Below are positions 1-9,146 of a stretch of DNA of 64,000 bases, one piece after another. A program made the position numbers and the translations under genes. The stretch's first letter is position 1. The number at the start of each line of letters is the position of its first letter. Below the pieces are notes generated by a model that ran no database searches, had not been told where the DNA came from, and was given only the letters and a program-made list of their open reading frames with translations. The stretch spans positions 242,256-306,255 of the forward strand of contig KV918767.1 in NCBI GenBank assembly GCA_002049455.2, given 5' to 3'. The stretch comes from Porphyra umbilicalis (taxonomy: Eukaryota; Rhodophyta; Bangiophyceae; Bangiales; Bangiaceae).

Positions 1-1056
1 GGGGTGAAGCATGACATGAAAACGTGAAGTAAGGATGCCGAAAAGCCGCTCAACGTCCTTCTGCAGAGCCTCCTGCAGGCGATTGAACGTGCGCTGCTCA
101 GGCGTCTGGGGGTTGGGGTACGGGGCCACGAAAAACGCAAAACGGGGGTAAATTCCGTCCACAAGGTGATACAGCAAGGTGCGGGTATTCCCATTGACAG
201 TAAACGAAAAGTCACGCGGTGGCCACTTCCCAGTGACGACATCCATGTACATAGGCGATTGGTACAGGACGTTAATATCATTGAGACTCCCAGGACTCCC
301 CGCAAAAATGTGGTAGATCCACATGTCTTCATCACAGATAGCCTCAATGACGATGGATCGTCGCCCGTCCCGACCCTGGTACGTGCCCGCACGCGCCTTG
401 GGGCACGACGACCACTCCCAATGCGAACAATCAAGCGACCCAAGACACCCAGGTAACCCCCGCTCAGCATTGCGCGCCAGGATGCTCTCAATCTCGCGTC
501 TCGTGGGGGGTCGTAGGTAAAGTGGGCCGAAGTCATCCACCATGAACTCAGTGAAGAGCTTGACCGCGGTCGCAATGGTCGATCGGGACAACCGCACATA
601 CTCGTCCGCGCGGTCATATGACTCGCCATAGGCGAGTACGCGGAGCACGGCCTCCAGCTTCTGCAGGGAATGAGCCTGCGGCTGCCCAGTCGCATTGACG
701 CGTTGCACCCAAAAAGGGCGGTCCTTGATCGCCCGGTAGATCCGAAGGAAGACCGACATTGGAACGCGAAAGCGCCGCTCAAACTGCTCTCGACCGAAAA
801 CCGGGGGCAGGCCGTCCACGCCAAAGTAATCGCGTAGAATACACTGCAACCCAAGCGCAAAGTTGCGTGGCCGGTTAGGGATCCGACCGGGTACGGAGCC
901 CCGGTACCGCGGCCGATGGATTTGCGCTGCGGCAAGTGCCCGCCGTCGCGCCTCCAGCAATGTAGCGACACGAGCGGCCACTACGACCGACGTCGTAACG
1001 TCGTCGTTAGCCCCCTCGTCCTCCTCCCACCCGCTCAGAGCCATCGCGCCGTCCAT
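1..1056 (-). CDS. PIF/Harbinger transposase (DDE_Tnp_4 nuclease), 3' end outside window
   Basis: An open frame of 352 codons starts at the ATG at 1056 and runs off the window start without a stop, so it is partial. It reads like plant and algal Harbinger/ALP1-type nucleases, which cut and paste DNA with a DDE catalytic core. I see GSLDCSHWEWSSCP around D209, the conserved stretch SPGSLNDINVLYQSP near residue 260, LVDGIYP with D300, and KDVERLFGIL with E336. D300 and E336 are 35 residues apart, as expected. The N-terminus is acidic and then basic, with no recognisable Myb domain; in this superfamily Myb is normally a separate gene, which is not seen here. No interruption is visible, so the copy may be intact. 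Confidence 0.9.
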   Translation of the reverse strand, partial: MDGAMALSGWEEDEGANDDVTTSVVVAARVATLLEARRRALAAAQIHRPRYRGSVPGRIPNRPRNFALGLQCILRDYFGVDGLPPVFGREQFERRFRVPMSVFLRIYRAIKDRPFWVQRVNATGQPQAHSLQKLEAVLRVLAYGESYDRADEYVRLSRSTIATAVKLFTEFMVDDFGPLYLRPPTRREIESILARNAERGLPGCLGSLDCSHWEWSSCPKARAGTYQGRDGRRSIVIEAICDEDMWIYHIFAGSPGSLNDINVLYQSPMYMDVVTGKWPPRDFSFTVNGNTRTLLYHLVDGIYPRFAFFVAPYPNPQTPEQRTFNRLQEALQKDVERLFGILTSRFHVMLHP

Positions 1057-1110
1057 AGCGCCGGCACCACGTAGTGTGCGCGAGACCGTCTGTGGCGCGC
1101 GCGGATGTAG

Positions 1111-1250
1111 GGAGCACAACGATCGCGAGCACGACGGTGACGCGCACGGCGGTAACGCGCACGGCAGTAGCGAGCACGACGATGGCGAGCACGACGGTGA
1201 CGCTCGCGGCGGTAACGCACACGGCGGTAGCGAGCACGACGATGGCGAGC
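1111..1250. repeat. 60-bp tandem repeat upstream of the Harbinger gene
   Basis: A unit of 60 bases, built from degenerate GAGCACGACGGTGACG-like blocks, is repeated about 2.3 times. It lies directly upstream of the Harbinger start codon at 1056. The long open frames seen here on both strands are products of the repeat and are not called as genes. Confidence 0.8.
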
Positions 1251-2180
1251 GCGGTCGTCGACGGCGCACGTCGACGACAGGGGCGCGCCTGGGCCTGGGA
1301 TACAGGATTCCCCCCCTCCCATCAGTTGGGACCCAGCTGGCCGCCCCAAGAATAGTTTCTCGGACGTACCGGAACCTGCTATCCGGCACACCCTTGCAAT
1401 CGTGCTGTTTGTTCCTGTCGCATGACCAATCGTACGCGAGGATCCTTCCGACTCACTAATACGTATGAGATACTTCGACCTTCGAGTGGCACATACGTAC
1501 CGACTGGTTGTCATGACGGGCTGTCACCCGCGAGAGACGGTTACGCAGCGTCCTTCATGTCCAGGAGCCTGACGCTGGTACCACCGTATCGGCTAGGTCA
1601 GGAGAGTTTCTCTCTTGAGCATCAGCGTATCATGCATGACGCCCCGCCCGTGACACAGAATGAATGGACGGTCCGGATTCCTAGAACTCATAGGACACTT
1701 GACCGAGCCAGGCGCTGACAATCTCAATGTTGCTACGTCGTTGGCCTGGGCGTCTTCCAAAACACACAGTCACATTGATCATGGCGCCCGAGTCTGACAA
1801 AGCGGCCCGAAGACCAACTCGAGTGCTGTCTGCCACCCTCCTCGATCCTGGGGCGCGGTCGCAAAGATCCTGGCCGCATGCCACGGATCTCTGTCGCCCT
1901 CATACGTCGCGACCTCTCACGCAGTTCGCGTCTTTGTCTCCAGTGTTGGGGTGAATCGATGCGTCGGTCACGCGTCAGAATCTGATCAGTGCATTGCGCC
2001 TCGATCGTGTTGCGGTCGTTGTTCTGCGTTGTCGGTCGTCGTCAGACACGTTTTACGTTGAAACCGATTTGCGTCCAGCCAATGAGAGAGCCCGTAGCAT
2101 AGTCCAAGTGTCCTGAATAGAGTGCGCGTGCCGTATTTCGTCTTCGAATAGGACATGCGTGATCTATTGTGACACTCGGA
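1251..2180. other. No gene recognised
   Basis: Both strands were read here. Only short open frames without family resemblance occur, and no clear repeat was found. Confidence 0.5.
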
Positions 2181-2189
2181 CTATCGAAC

Positions 2190-2330
2190 CGAGTTGGAAT
2201 TATCTAAATTCGAGGAGGTGGTCCGACGTTCAATAGGGCACGTTCACATTGACACACAGCCGTCTGTGGCCTATTAACCGAATTCGGACACGTTTAACCA
2301 ATAATATAGACACGTTGAGATAGACCGACA
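2190..2330. repeat. Dispersed repeat, copy 1
   Basis: This stretch is a diverged direct copy of 11838-11990. Both copies carry, in order, a ttcgagg block, a cgacgtt block, gggcacg with ttcacattgaca or ttacattgaca, and then tagacacgtt. The sequence is not coding. It is probably the remnant of a short non-autonomous element or LTR-free repeat of unknown family. Confidence 0.5.
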
Positions 2331-2344
2331 TTGTTGGCTTTGCT

Positions 2345-3700
2345 CTTACTGACACCCCATTAGGCAGCCAAAACGCCCTTACGACGCCCCAAGTAGCACC
2401 CTCAGTATTCGCAAGGTGATTAAAGTGGCACCCATACTGTGCACTCATATGTCATTTTCTGTGTCAAGACTGGGTGCCTGTCCCTAACCAAGGTGCACAG
2501 CCGCCACTTGCTGAATCATGTAGAACCCCATGAAAACTTCCTCTTCGCGACGCCTTGCTGACGCCCTTTTGAGTTGGGGCGTTAGGGGCGCGCGACGCCT
2601 AAATGACGCCCTGGTCACGCCCAGTTAAGGTGGCTCTTAGAGCTCCTGGCATTACACACGGTCTACGAAAAGCGTTCTGCAACGTGCAGAAAGCTGGGTG
2701 GTCGAGAGGAAATTGTATCGCGATTGTACTGCAATACAATTTTGGTCCTACATGAACAGTGCAATGGAGAGGGGGGGAGTCATTGCTAAGCTGTCACGAT
2801 GATCCGGGATTGGATTTCCATCGCTCTTCTCCCGTCGGCGTTCTGGCTTGCTGCGATCCAGCCGGCAACCCACCCTGCACGTGCGCGGACAGAGTGCCTC
2901 TTTCCGGAAAGCGGCGGTGCACGGCTGCGCTGCGGCCATACTGCCTCAGTTGTGAACACGAGGAGTACCAAGCAGAGGTGGACCTGACGGACGGAGACAA
3001 GACGTACGCTTGTCGAGGATGACGAGAAACCTGCTGGTGCCGCACGGCAGCGATACATCATTTCGCACAACGTCGTGGGGTGACGCTTACAGGTCTTTTT
3101 ATGATTTTCTTTCGTGTTTCTTGGCTGTCTTGCTTTCGTTTGTGTCCTACTTAGTCGAAAAGGACACAAAGAGGAGGGAAAGGGTACATGAATGCGTCCG
3201 CTGATGGAGCAGTGGGGGAGGTGGGGCCTCGAGCAACCAGTGGGCAACGGCATACCCTGGTGATGGGGGCCCACGGGCAGGAATGGATGTTGGCAATACG
3301 GGTGCTCACACTGTGTCCAAGAAATGACACCCGTACGCGCACGGGCGTGGTGAAGCACACATGGGAGGGGCCGCTACCGCACACAGCAGCAAGTAGTCGC
3401 GTGGTGCCATCGACACCTGCTGGTGGGCGGGCGCGGCGCGCGGAATTGGGGCAGAGCATGGGCCGAATCCAGAAGAATGGCGCGGGCCAGCGCAGCCACG
3501 TTGTTTTTCCGCCCGATTTTGGCCCATCGGGCCTGGATGTTCCGCGAAACACCGACAGCATCAATGCCAGCCAATCGGTCGCCAGAATTATCATCCTCCA
3601 CCAATAGACGGCGACATTTGCTCTAAGAGCCGCTCCACAGTGTATTAACTCGGCGTGTGGTGACGCCCTTAACGACGCCCTTAACGACGCCCCGGGCGTT
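2345..3700. repeat. Stretch bounded by clustered ACGCCC repeats
   Basis: GACGCCCTTA-type motifs cluster at 2372-2390, 2550-2632 and 3660-3702, partly in inverted sense (GGGGCGTTAGGGGCG at 2576-2590). Clustering of a short motif at both ends of about 1.3 kb resembles the subterminal repeats of non-autonomous DNA transposons. No clean terminal inverted repeat, target duplication or gene was found inside. Confidence 0.3.
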
Positions 3701-4030
3701 CTGAGCAACCCTTGACTGTAGTACTCGGCGAAGATGCCAAGGTGTATTTAACTCAGGCATTAAGGCCTGTGGCTGCGACCAATGTTCAATCCCGGCGAAA
3801 GCGGGCTCAGACTAGACTTTAGAGTTGTGCAACACGCCCAAAAAAGTCAAGCTCGTCCACGGGACACGATAAAACACGCTGAAACACGGCTAAAACACTT
3901 GAACGCCAACAAGGCGATAAAGTAACACCCCATATATAAGGAAGTAGGCGATACCACATGAGATGTAGCACCTTGACCATTCCCGGGGAGGAGTGGGGTG
4001 AGATCGCTCGGTCAGTGGTTGAGAGCATCT

Positions 4031-4105
4031 CCACCAATGGCTCCAACCGTCCAAACAGCCGAACGTGGCACCGTTTGGCCGTTTGGACGGTTGGAGCACT
4101 GGTGG
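4031..4105. repeat. Near-perfect foldback (inverted repeat)
   Basis: Bases 4031-4056 and 4081-4105 are inverted copies of each other, differing by an indel and one or two bases. The inner 16 bases (4041-4056 against 4081-4096) are perfect, with a 24-base spacer. It could form a strong hairpin. No gene start or end is next to it. Confidence 0.8.
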
Positions 4106-4747
4106 CTGGGATCCGCTCCAAAACTAGGGTGTGACGGGTAGAGTTGGCATCTTCGCACGTGCGACTTTTCTGAAATTGCAGTGTCCATGAATTCCCGCAA
4201 GGCAGTTGCACCGTTGCAGACAACCTGGCCCGTAGTGCGCCGGCGCGGTGTTGGCGCTTGACACAAAACCATCCCCCCACCTCGCCCGTTCTTCGTGTAT
4301 GCGCACATGCCGGCCTATCCTCTTCTCTTGTGCCATAACACCCCATAAACCTTCGCGTTTCGTTTAATGTTCTTGTGGTCGCTACATGGTTCATCGTGGC
4401 GGCCCTCTTTTATTGCTCGGCGCTTGCCTGCTCCCTCTTCTTACTCGTCCCCCAGCCCCCCCTGGGCCTTCCCACCGTGGCGACTTCGCCGAGCGCGGCG
4501 CTGCCCCGTCTCCCAAGTGCACACTCTGCCTCTTGCCTCCTGGGTGACCCTCCCGCCCACCCAGTCGGTCGTGCTCCTCCACCGCCGCCCCATCGGCCCC
4601 ATCCGCCACGGACAGAACTTCGTCATCAACGCTACCGCCCCCGTGGCCATCCCCTCGCCCGCCGCCTCGGTGGGCGGTGGAAGCATTGGTGGTACCGACC
4701 GCCAAGGTCTACAACTGAGGATGTGGGGCGACGGTGCGGGGGCGGCT

Positions 4748-4938
4748 GCCTGCTGTGCCGGCATCCTCCTCCTGCCGCCCTTCTTTTGTCGCTGTGCCGC
4801 GGGAACATGTAAACGATGGCGGTGGAGTGGGGGGCGGCGGCGGGGGGGGGTTGCCTGCTCTGCCGACGTCCTCCTCCTGCCGCCATTTTTGGTCGCTGTG
4901 CCGCGGGGGTTAGCGCACGACGGCGGTGGACTCCATTT
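4748..4938. repeat. Tandem duplication, 105-bp spacing
   Basis: A block of about 85 bases beginning GCCTGCTGTGCCG at 4748 is repeated in diverged form from 4853. Long open frames cross this region on both strands, but their products are low-complexity and unlike any family I know, so no gene is called between 4.4 and 5.3 kb. Confidence 0.6.
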
Positions 4939-5158
4939 CGGTGCAAGGTGCCAACAACTGCTACTGGTCAATGACGGGGGAAGGAGGCGGGGGGAGGGAG
5001 GGGGGGTGGAGGGTGCTGAGGTGCTGCTGGTCGTTGTAAAGGATACGTTTGATGTTTGTAGTGGACTGTGGGAGCGGGGGGGGGAGGAGAGGTCGATGGA
5101 GTGCTGTTGTGTGTGGGGGTTGCCGGCGTTGTGGGGTGCGGGGGGGTGGACTGGCGTG

Positions 5159-5230
5159 AGCCACCACCCTCGAGCAAGGCCCGTCGGATATGAGGGGATC
5201 ACTGACGAGCCTTGCCCGAGGGTGGTAGCT
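5159..5230. repeat. 27-bp foldback downstream of the hAT remnant
   Basis: Arms 5159-5185 and 5204-5230 are inverted copies with three mismatches and an 18-base loop. The hAT reading frame on the minus strand ends at 5373, just to the right. The foldback could be a structured repeat or the junction of two element ends; no target duplication decides this. Confidence 0.7.
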
Positions 5231-5372
5231 CGCCCAGAGGATTTGCCGTCCTCCGAGGCGGGTGACCGGCAATGGCGATGACCCTCGATTGTTGGTGGAG
5301 GTGATCGCGACGGCCGCGTTTATTTTTTATTTTTGTAGGCTTGCTTTCCATAGCACAATCGTTTTTACATCT

Positions 5373-6846
5373 CTAGGCTAGCAAAAAATCAACAGCGGCG
5401 TCGATACCAGCCGTGCCCAACAAGCGGTTCACCGTGGCACCGTCACTGGGATCCTCCTCCAGGGAGTCATCCGACGCAGCGACGTCGCCCGAAGACCCGC
5501 CCTCCTCCTCCGGTTCCTCCGACACGCCGCCGACCGCTGCTGCTGCCAGGCCGGGCGGTGCGCCAGTACCCGTCTCACCCTCTAGAAGACGCCGCAGTTC
5601 CTTCTCGGCGAGGGGGTGGCGGTATGCCCGCAACAGGTCCGGCCGCCCCAGCGCCTGCGAGTTGAACACCAGGCGCGTCTGCATGTCCGTCCGCTGCATC
5701 GCCAGGCGGTTGCGTCGCGTTGTAAGGATGCCCTTCAACGCCTTGAAAATACGCTCCCCCCCGGCGGCGGAGGGGAAAATGGCGAGCAGGCGCAGCGCCA
5801 CCGGTTGCAGCGTCTCAATCCGGCCGCCCCACAGGCGCCACCAGACGGACGGGTGGAGGTCGTTAGCCGGTGCCGTCAATGCCAGGGTCTGCTCCACCGC
5901 CGCCAAACCGGCAAGGTCGGCAAGTAAAGAAGACCTTGCTGCCGCGTCCGCGCCACACAGGAAAGCCACCGCCGCGTCCCGCAGGACTTCCAGTGATCGG
6001 TCGCCCCACAGAAGACACGCCAGCCGCGAGCGCACGGGCGCCCAGAATGGATCAACCCACAACGCCAGGACCACCAATGGGTCCGAAAACTCTGTAAAGC
6101 GTCGCCCCAGCGACGCCTGGAGCTGCTGGCGAGACCCCACCGCCAAGACCACGATATAGTTGGCCAGGGCAGCGCGTAGGCACCCGAAAACGCCTGCGTA
6201 GGAGGACAGGGGCGCCGCATCCACCTCCAGGACAGCCACCAGGCGGTCCAAAAGTGCGAGGAAGGGACTTGTAGGTGCCCAAACAGGTTCTCCGCGGCGG
6301 CAGGCTCCGATCCAAGCCGAAATGTCGCCACACGTAGGGGAACAGGGAGATACAACGCGACGTTGTAGACCACCTCGCCCGACTCGGTTGATGCCCCATC
6401 CGTCGACGCGCTCAGGGAGTGGCACCCGCCTAAGTAGGCACATACCTCCTTGTCCGACTCATCCGTTGAATCGGTTAGGCCGGGGCCACCTACGGTGCGG
6501 CGCCCGCCGGGACCGTCAAAACGACCCCCGGACACAAGGAGGAAGAGCGACCTCCACTCGGCCGGGTCGAAACGCAAGAATTTGAGGCCCGCCCGGAGTT
6601 GAACGCGAGCGAACTGCGACCGCCAGCTGGCCAAAATCTCCGGGGAGAGCGACGGCAGAACCAGGTCGTGTCCAGGAGACTACTACGGCGACTGCCGGTT
6701 GGATGCGGACCGCAAGCGGGTGGGCATCTGCGGGAAGAGCTCCAAGGCCCAGACGCACCGCAACAGGTGATCATTCGCGCGAGTGGCGTTGCGCACGACG
6801 TCCCTCCACGTGCAGTTTGCCGCCCGGCACGACATTCCGCCCGCAT
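5373..6846 (-). pseudogene. hAT-superfamily transposase remnant
   Basis: The C-terminal part (open from 6443 to 5373) holds the hAT dimerisation signature: FPSAAGGERIFKALKGIL followed by TTRRNRLAM, near residues 228-255 of that frame. Upstream pieces read WRDVVRNATRANDHLLRC near 6.8 kb and SWRSQFARVQLRAGLKFL near 6.6 kb, which is consistent with one transposase body. Two adjacent in-frame TAG codons lie at about 6.69-6.70 kb, and the frame shifts by one near 6.28 kb, so this copy is not functional as written. No terminal inverted repeats or 8-bp duplication were identified. An acidic, Gly/Ser-rich tail follows the dimerisation domain. It shares the AGGER motif with the copy at 19.5-21.5 kb. 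Confidence 0.8.
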
Positions 6847-7975
6847 TCGTCACCATGTAGTCCTACACCGGGGAGATGGTACGGCGAGGGGGGGTAGTAG
6901 GGGACGCCATCCTGACGACAGCGCGAGGGCGCAGCGGGGAAGCGGAAGGGGGAGGTGGGGGCACGGTGCGCAAAGAGGTAGAGGGACCACGACGAAGAAA
7001 AGTGGGTGGGTACCAGGCTACGGCTTCCAAAGCGGGCGATACAAGACCTGAGGAGACTGATATGCAGGGCGCGCTGGGCCGCACGGCGGGTGCCCTCAGC
7101 CTCTGCCCAGCGACAGATCCTCTGTGTGGCTGTGTGTGCCTCGCTCACAGCCACACGGCGTGCTCTCAGCTGAGGGACGGTCGTTATCGTGACACGTTTG
7201 GTGCCATATCCCGTTTGAAATGAAACGTCAGAAACATTATCTGATTGCGTTCCATTGAGCGCAACGTGAAATTTCATGAAATTTCTCTACGTGTCTGAAA
7301 ATGTGCCATCTCTAGTGACGGGGCTGTTCGGGCGCGTCCACCAACCTTCGTTTGAGCTGCTAGAATGGCGAAATGAAACTGCCACGTGGGCACATCTGAT
7401 TGCGTCCACGTCGGCGTTCAACGGTCATTCGCATATGGGCAATGGTGTTAGGTCGAACGGGGGCTACTGTGTGTGGTTACCGATGCTATACATGGATAGC
7501 ATCACATGAAATGGAAACTAGATTGTTGAACAGTCTCGTGCGCAGTGCGTTCGCTGTCGATGAGATGGTCGGCTACCTGAGAACAGAATGAACGCATTCT
7601 GCGATTCAGCCGCGATCGTCGCGCTGACCACCAGCGATCGTCGTGTTCAGAAAGGCGTCAACGCCCGTCGCGAACGTCGCCCCCGTCTCTTTTCGAAGTT
7701 TCTGATCACTGCGGCGGCGCCGCACAAAGCACGCTCGGCGTCAAGCCGACCACGTCTCTTCCGGCCCGCCGATCGGCGCGCATGTCAGTGTGGCGGCTGG
7801 TCGCCGCGGGCGCCGTCCTTTCTGCGTCGGTCAGATTCATGCCGCAAGTGCGGGAAGAATCTGGAGAAGATAATTGTCTCCTTTCGGGATATGCCCCATC
7901 GGATGATTCTGGCGGTGGTTTGGCCCATCGGATTATGATCCGATGGGGCCCATCGAATTTGCTTTTTGCGATGGG
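6847..7975. other. No gene recognised; short CCCATCGG motifs
   Basis: No coding similarity was found. Near 7890-7960 there is an imperfect palindrome built of CCCATCGG and CCGATGGGG repeats immediately left of the small TA-flanked element. Its role is unknown. Confidence 0.4.
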
Positions 7976-7977
7976 TA

Positions 7978-8149
7978 TTGCTGTCTTCCCAATTTTGGCC
8001 GATGCCGTCGATGTCAAGAGGGGTGATCAACTGTGCGAAACAGTTTCTCAGCCATCCATTCAGCCGCATAAAGTCGTTCGACCAATGGGCAGTTGACCGA
8101 GACCCTGTCTTGACTTCGACCACATCGGCCAAAATTGGGAAGACGGCAA
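7978..8149. mobile_element. 172-bp MITE with TA target duplication
   Basis: The left end (7978 on) and right end (8149 inward) are inverted copies over about 41 bases with about four mismatches. Each begins TTGC, followed by GTCTTCCCAATTTTGGCCGA. The flanking bases are TA on both sides (7976-7977 and 8150-8151), the duplication made by Tc1/mariner/pogo-type transposases. It has no coding capacity. The core CCCAATTTTGGCCGAT is shared with the ends of the element at 9147-11696, so both were probably moved by related transposases. Confidence 0.85.
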
Positions 8150-8151
8150 TA

Positions 8152-9144
8152 AGAGCTCCTATCCCTCTGACATAAGATCGCTGCCCGGAAAGATCTGCTA
8201 TTCTTATTCTTATACGTCTTGGATAATAGGCTGCATTTGATAAAGTAAATGAAAAACAAGGTGAACTGTGCGTCGTATCAGTGCCTGTCAAGCCATGCGT
8301 TTGTGGGCTCAAGTTGGGCGTCAAATTGTTGTGGGTTCATACTGAGGGTCACGCACCTCAACATTACCGCACAGTTCGCTCACACTGCTCTTGCTTCGCA
8401 TTCGCACCCTCGGCCACGGCCCCTCTCTTTCTTCTCGAGCCCTCCGGTGCCTGCACGGTATGGTGCCCAAGCGGCAGCAGAGCGAGCGACTGGGGCATCT
8501 AGAGATCAATTCCACTCTGCACGCACGCGCTTGACAGATCGACGATTGCGTCACACTCCCTGTGCGTGGAGCTGCGCAGAGTTTCGAACTGCGCCAACTC
8601 ATGGTGTGCACGTACGGCGGCATATTGCCTACGACGACGGTTGTGCAGCACTCCTGAGGGGTGCTAAATTGCGAGTCCGAGGCGTGTAACTGCCCGTTTT
8701 CGGGGTGTGCCACACCCTGCGTGCCAGACCTTGAATGAGCAAGACCGGGGTACGATCAGCATATGTATCAGCATGTGAACCGAAGCAACAGTAGACGGCC
8801 CTGCATTGCACGTGAACCGGGCGCTGTGTAGCTCTTCGAGATTGCGTTCAACTTATGTGATCCACTTCGACGTTGAGTTCGGATCGTAGACTGGGGCGTG
8901 CTTTCCAGGCTCCTGTGCCAAAGGTCGTGATCGGGGGCGCATCGCCCTCCGCGCCCTCAAGATAAGGGTGTGATGCACATCTCTGACTGCGACTCAACGC
9001 GCGATTATGGGGCCACCCCATGCAGAAGATACCGGAGACGTGGCCAGCACTGTCGTTTGTGGATACGTGTTGGTCAGTCCGATGATCCTTCTTCAATTTT
9101 ATCCCAGATACTGTGGTAGGGGTGCAAATGCCTTTCATGGCCTA
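8152..9144. other. No gene recognised
   Basis: Only short open frames with no family resemblance occur on either strand. No repeat was recognised between the two TA-flanked elements. Confidence 0.5.
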
Positions 9145-9146
9145 TA

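Noticed and set aside
863-1514. Open frames of 76-198 codons on both strands with Glu/His/Asp or Arg repeats
   Set aside because: They arise from the 60-bp tandem repeat and partly overlap the true Harbinger start on the other strand.
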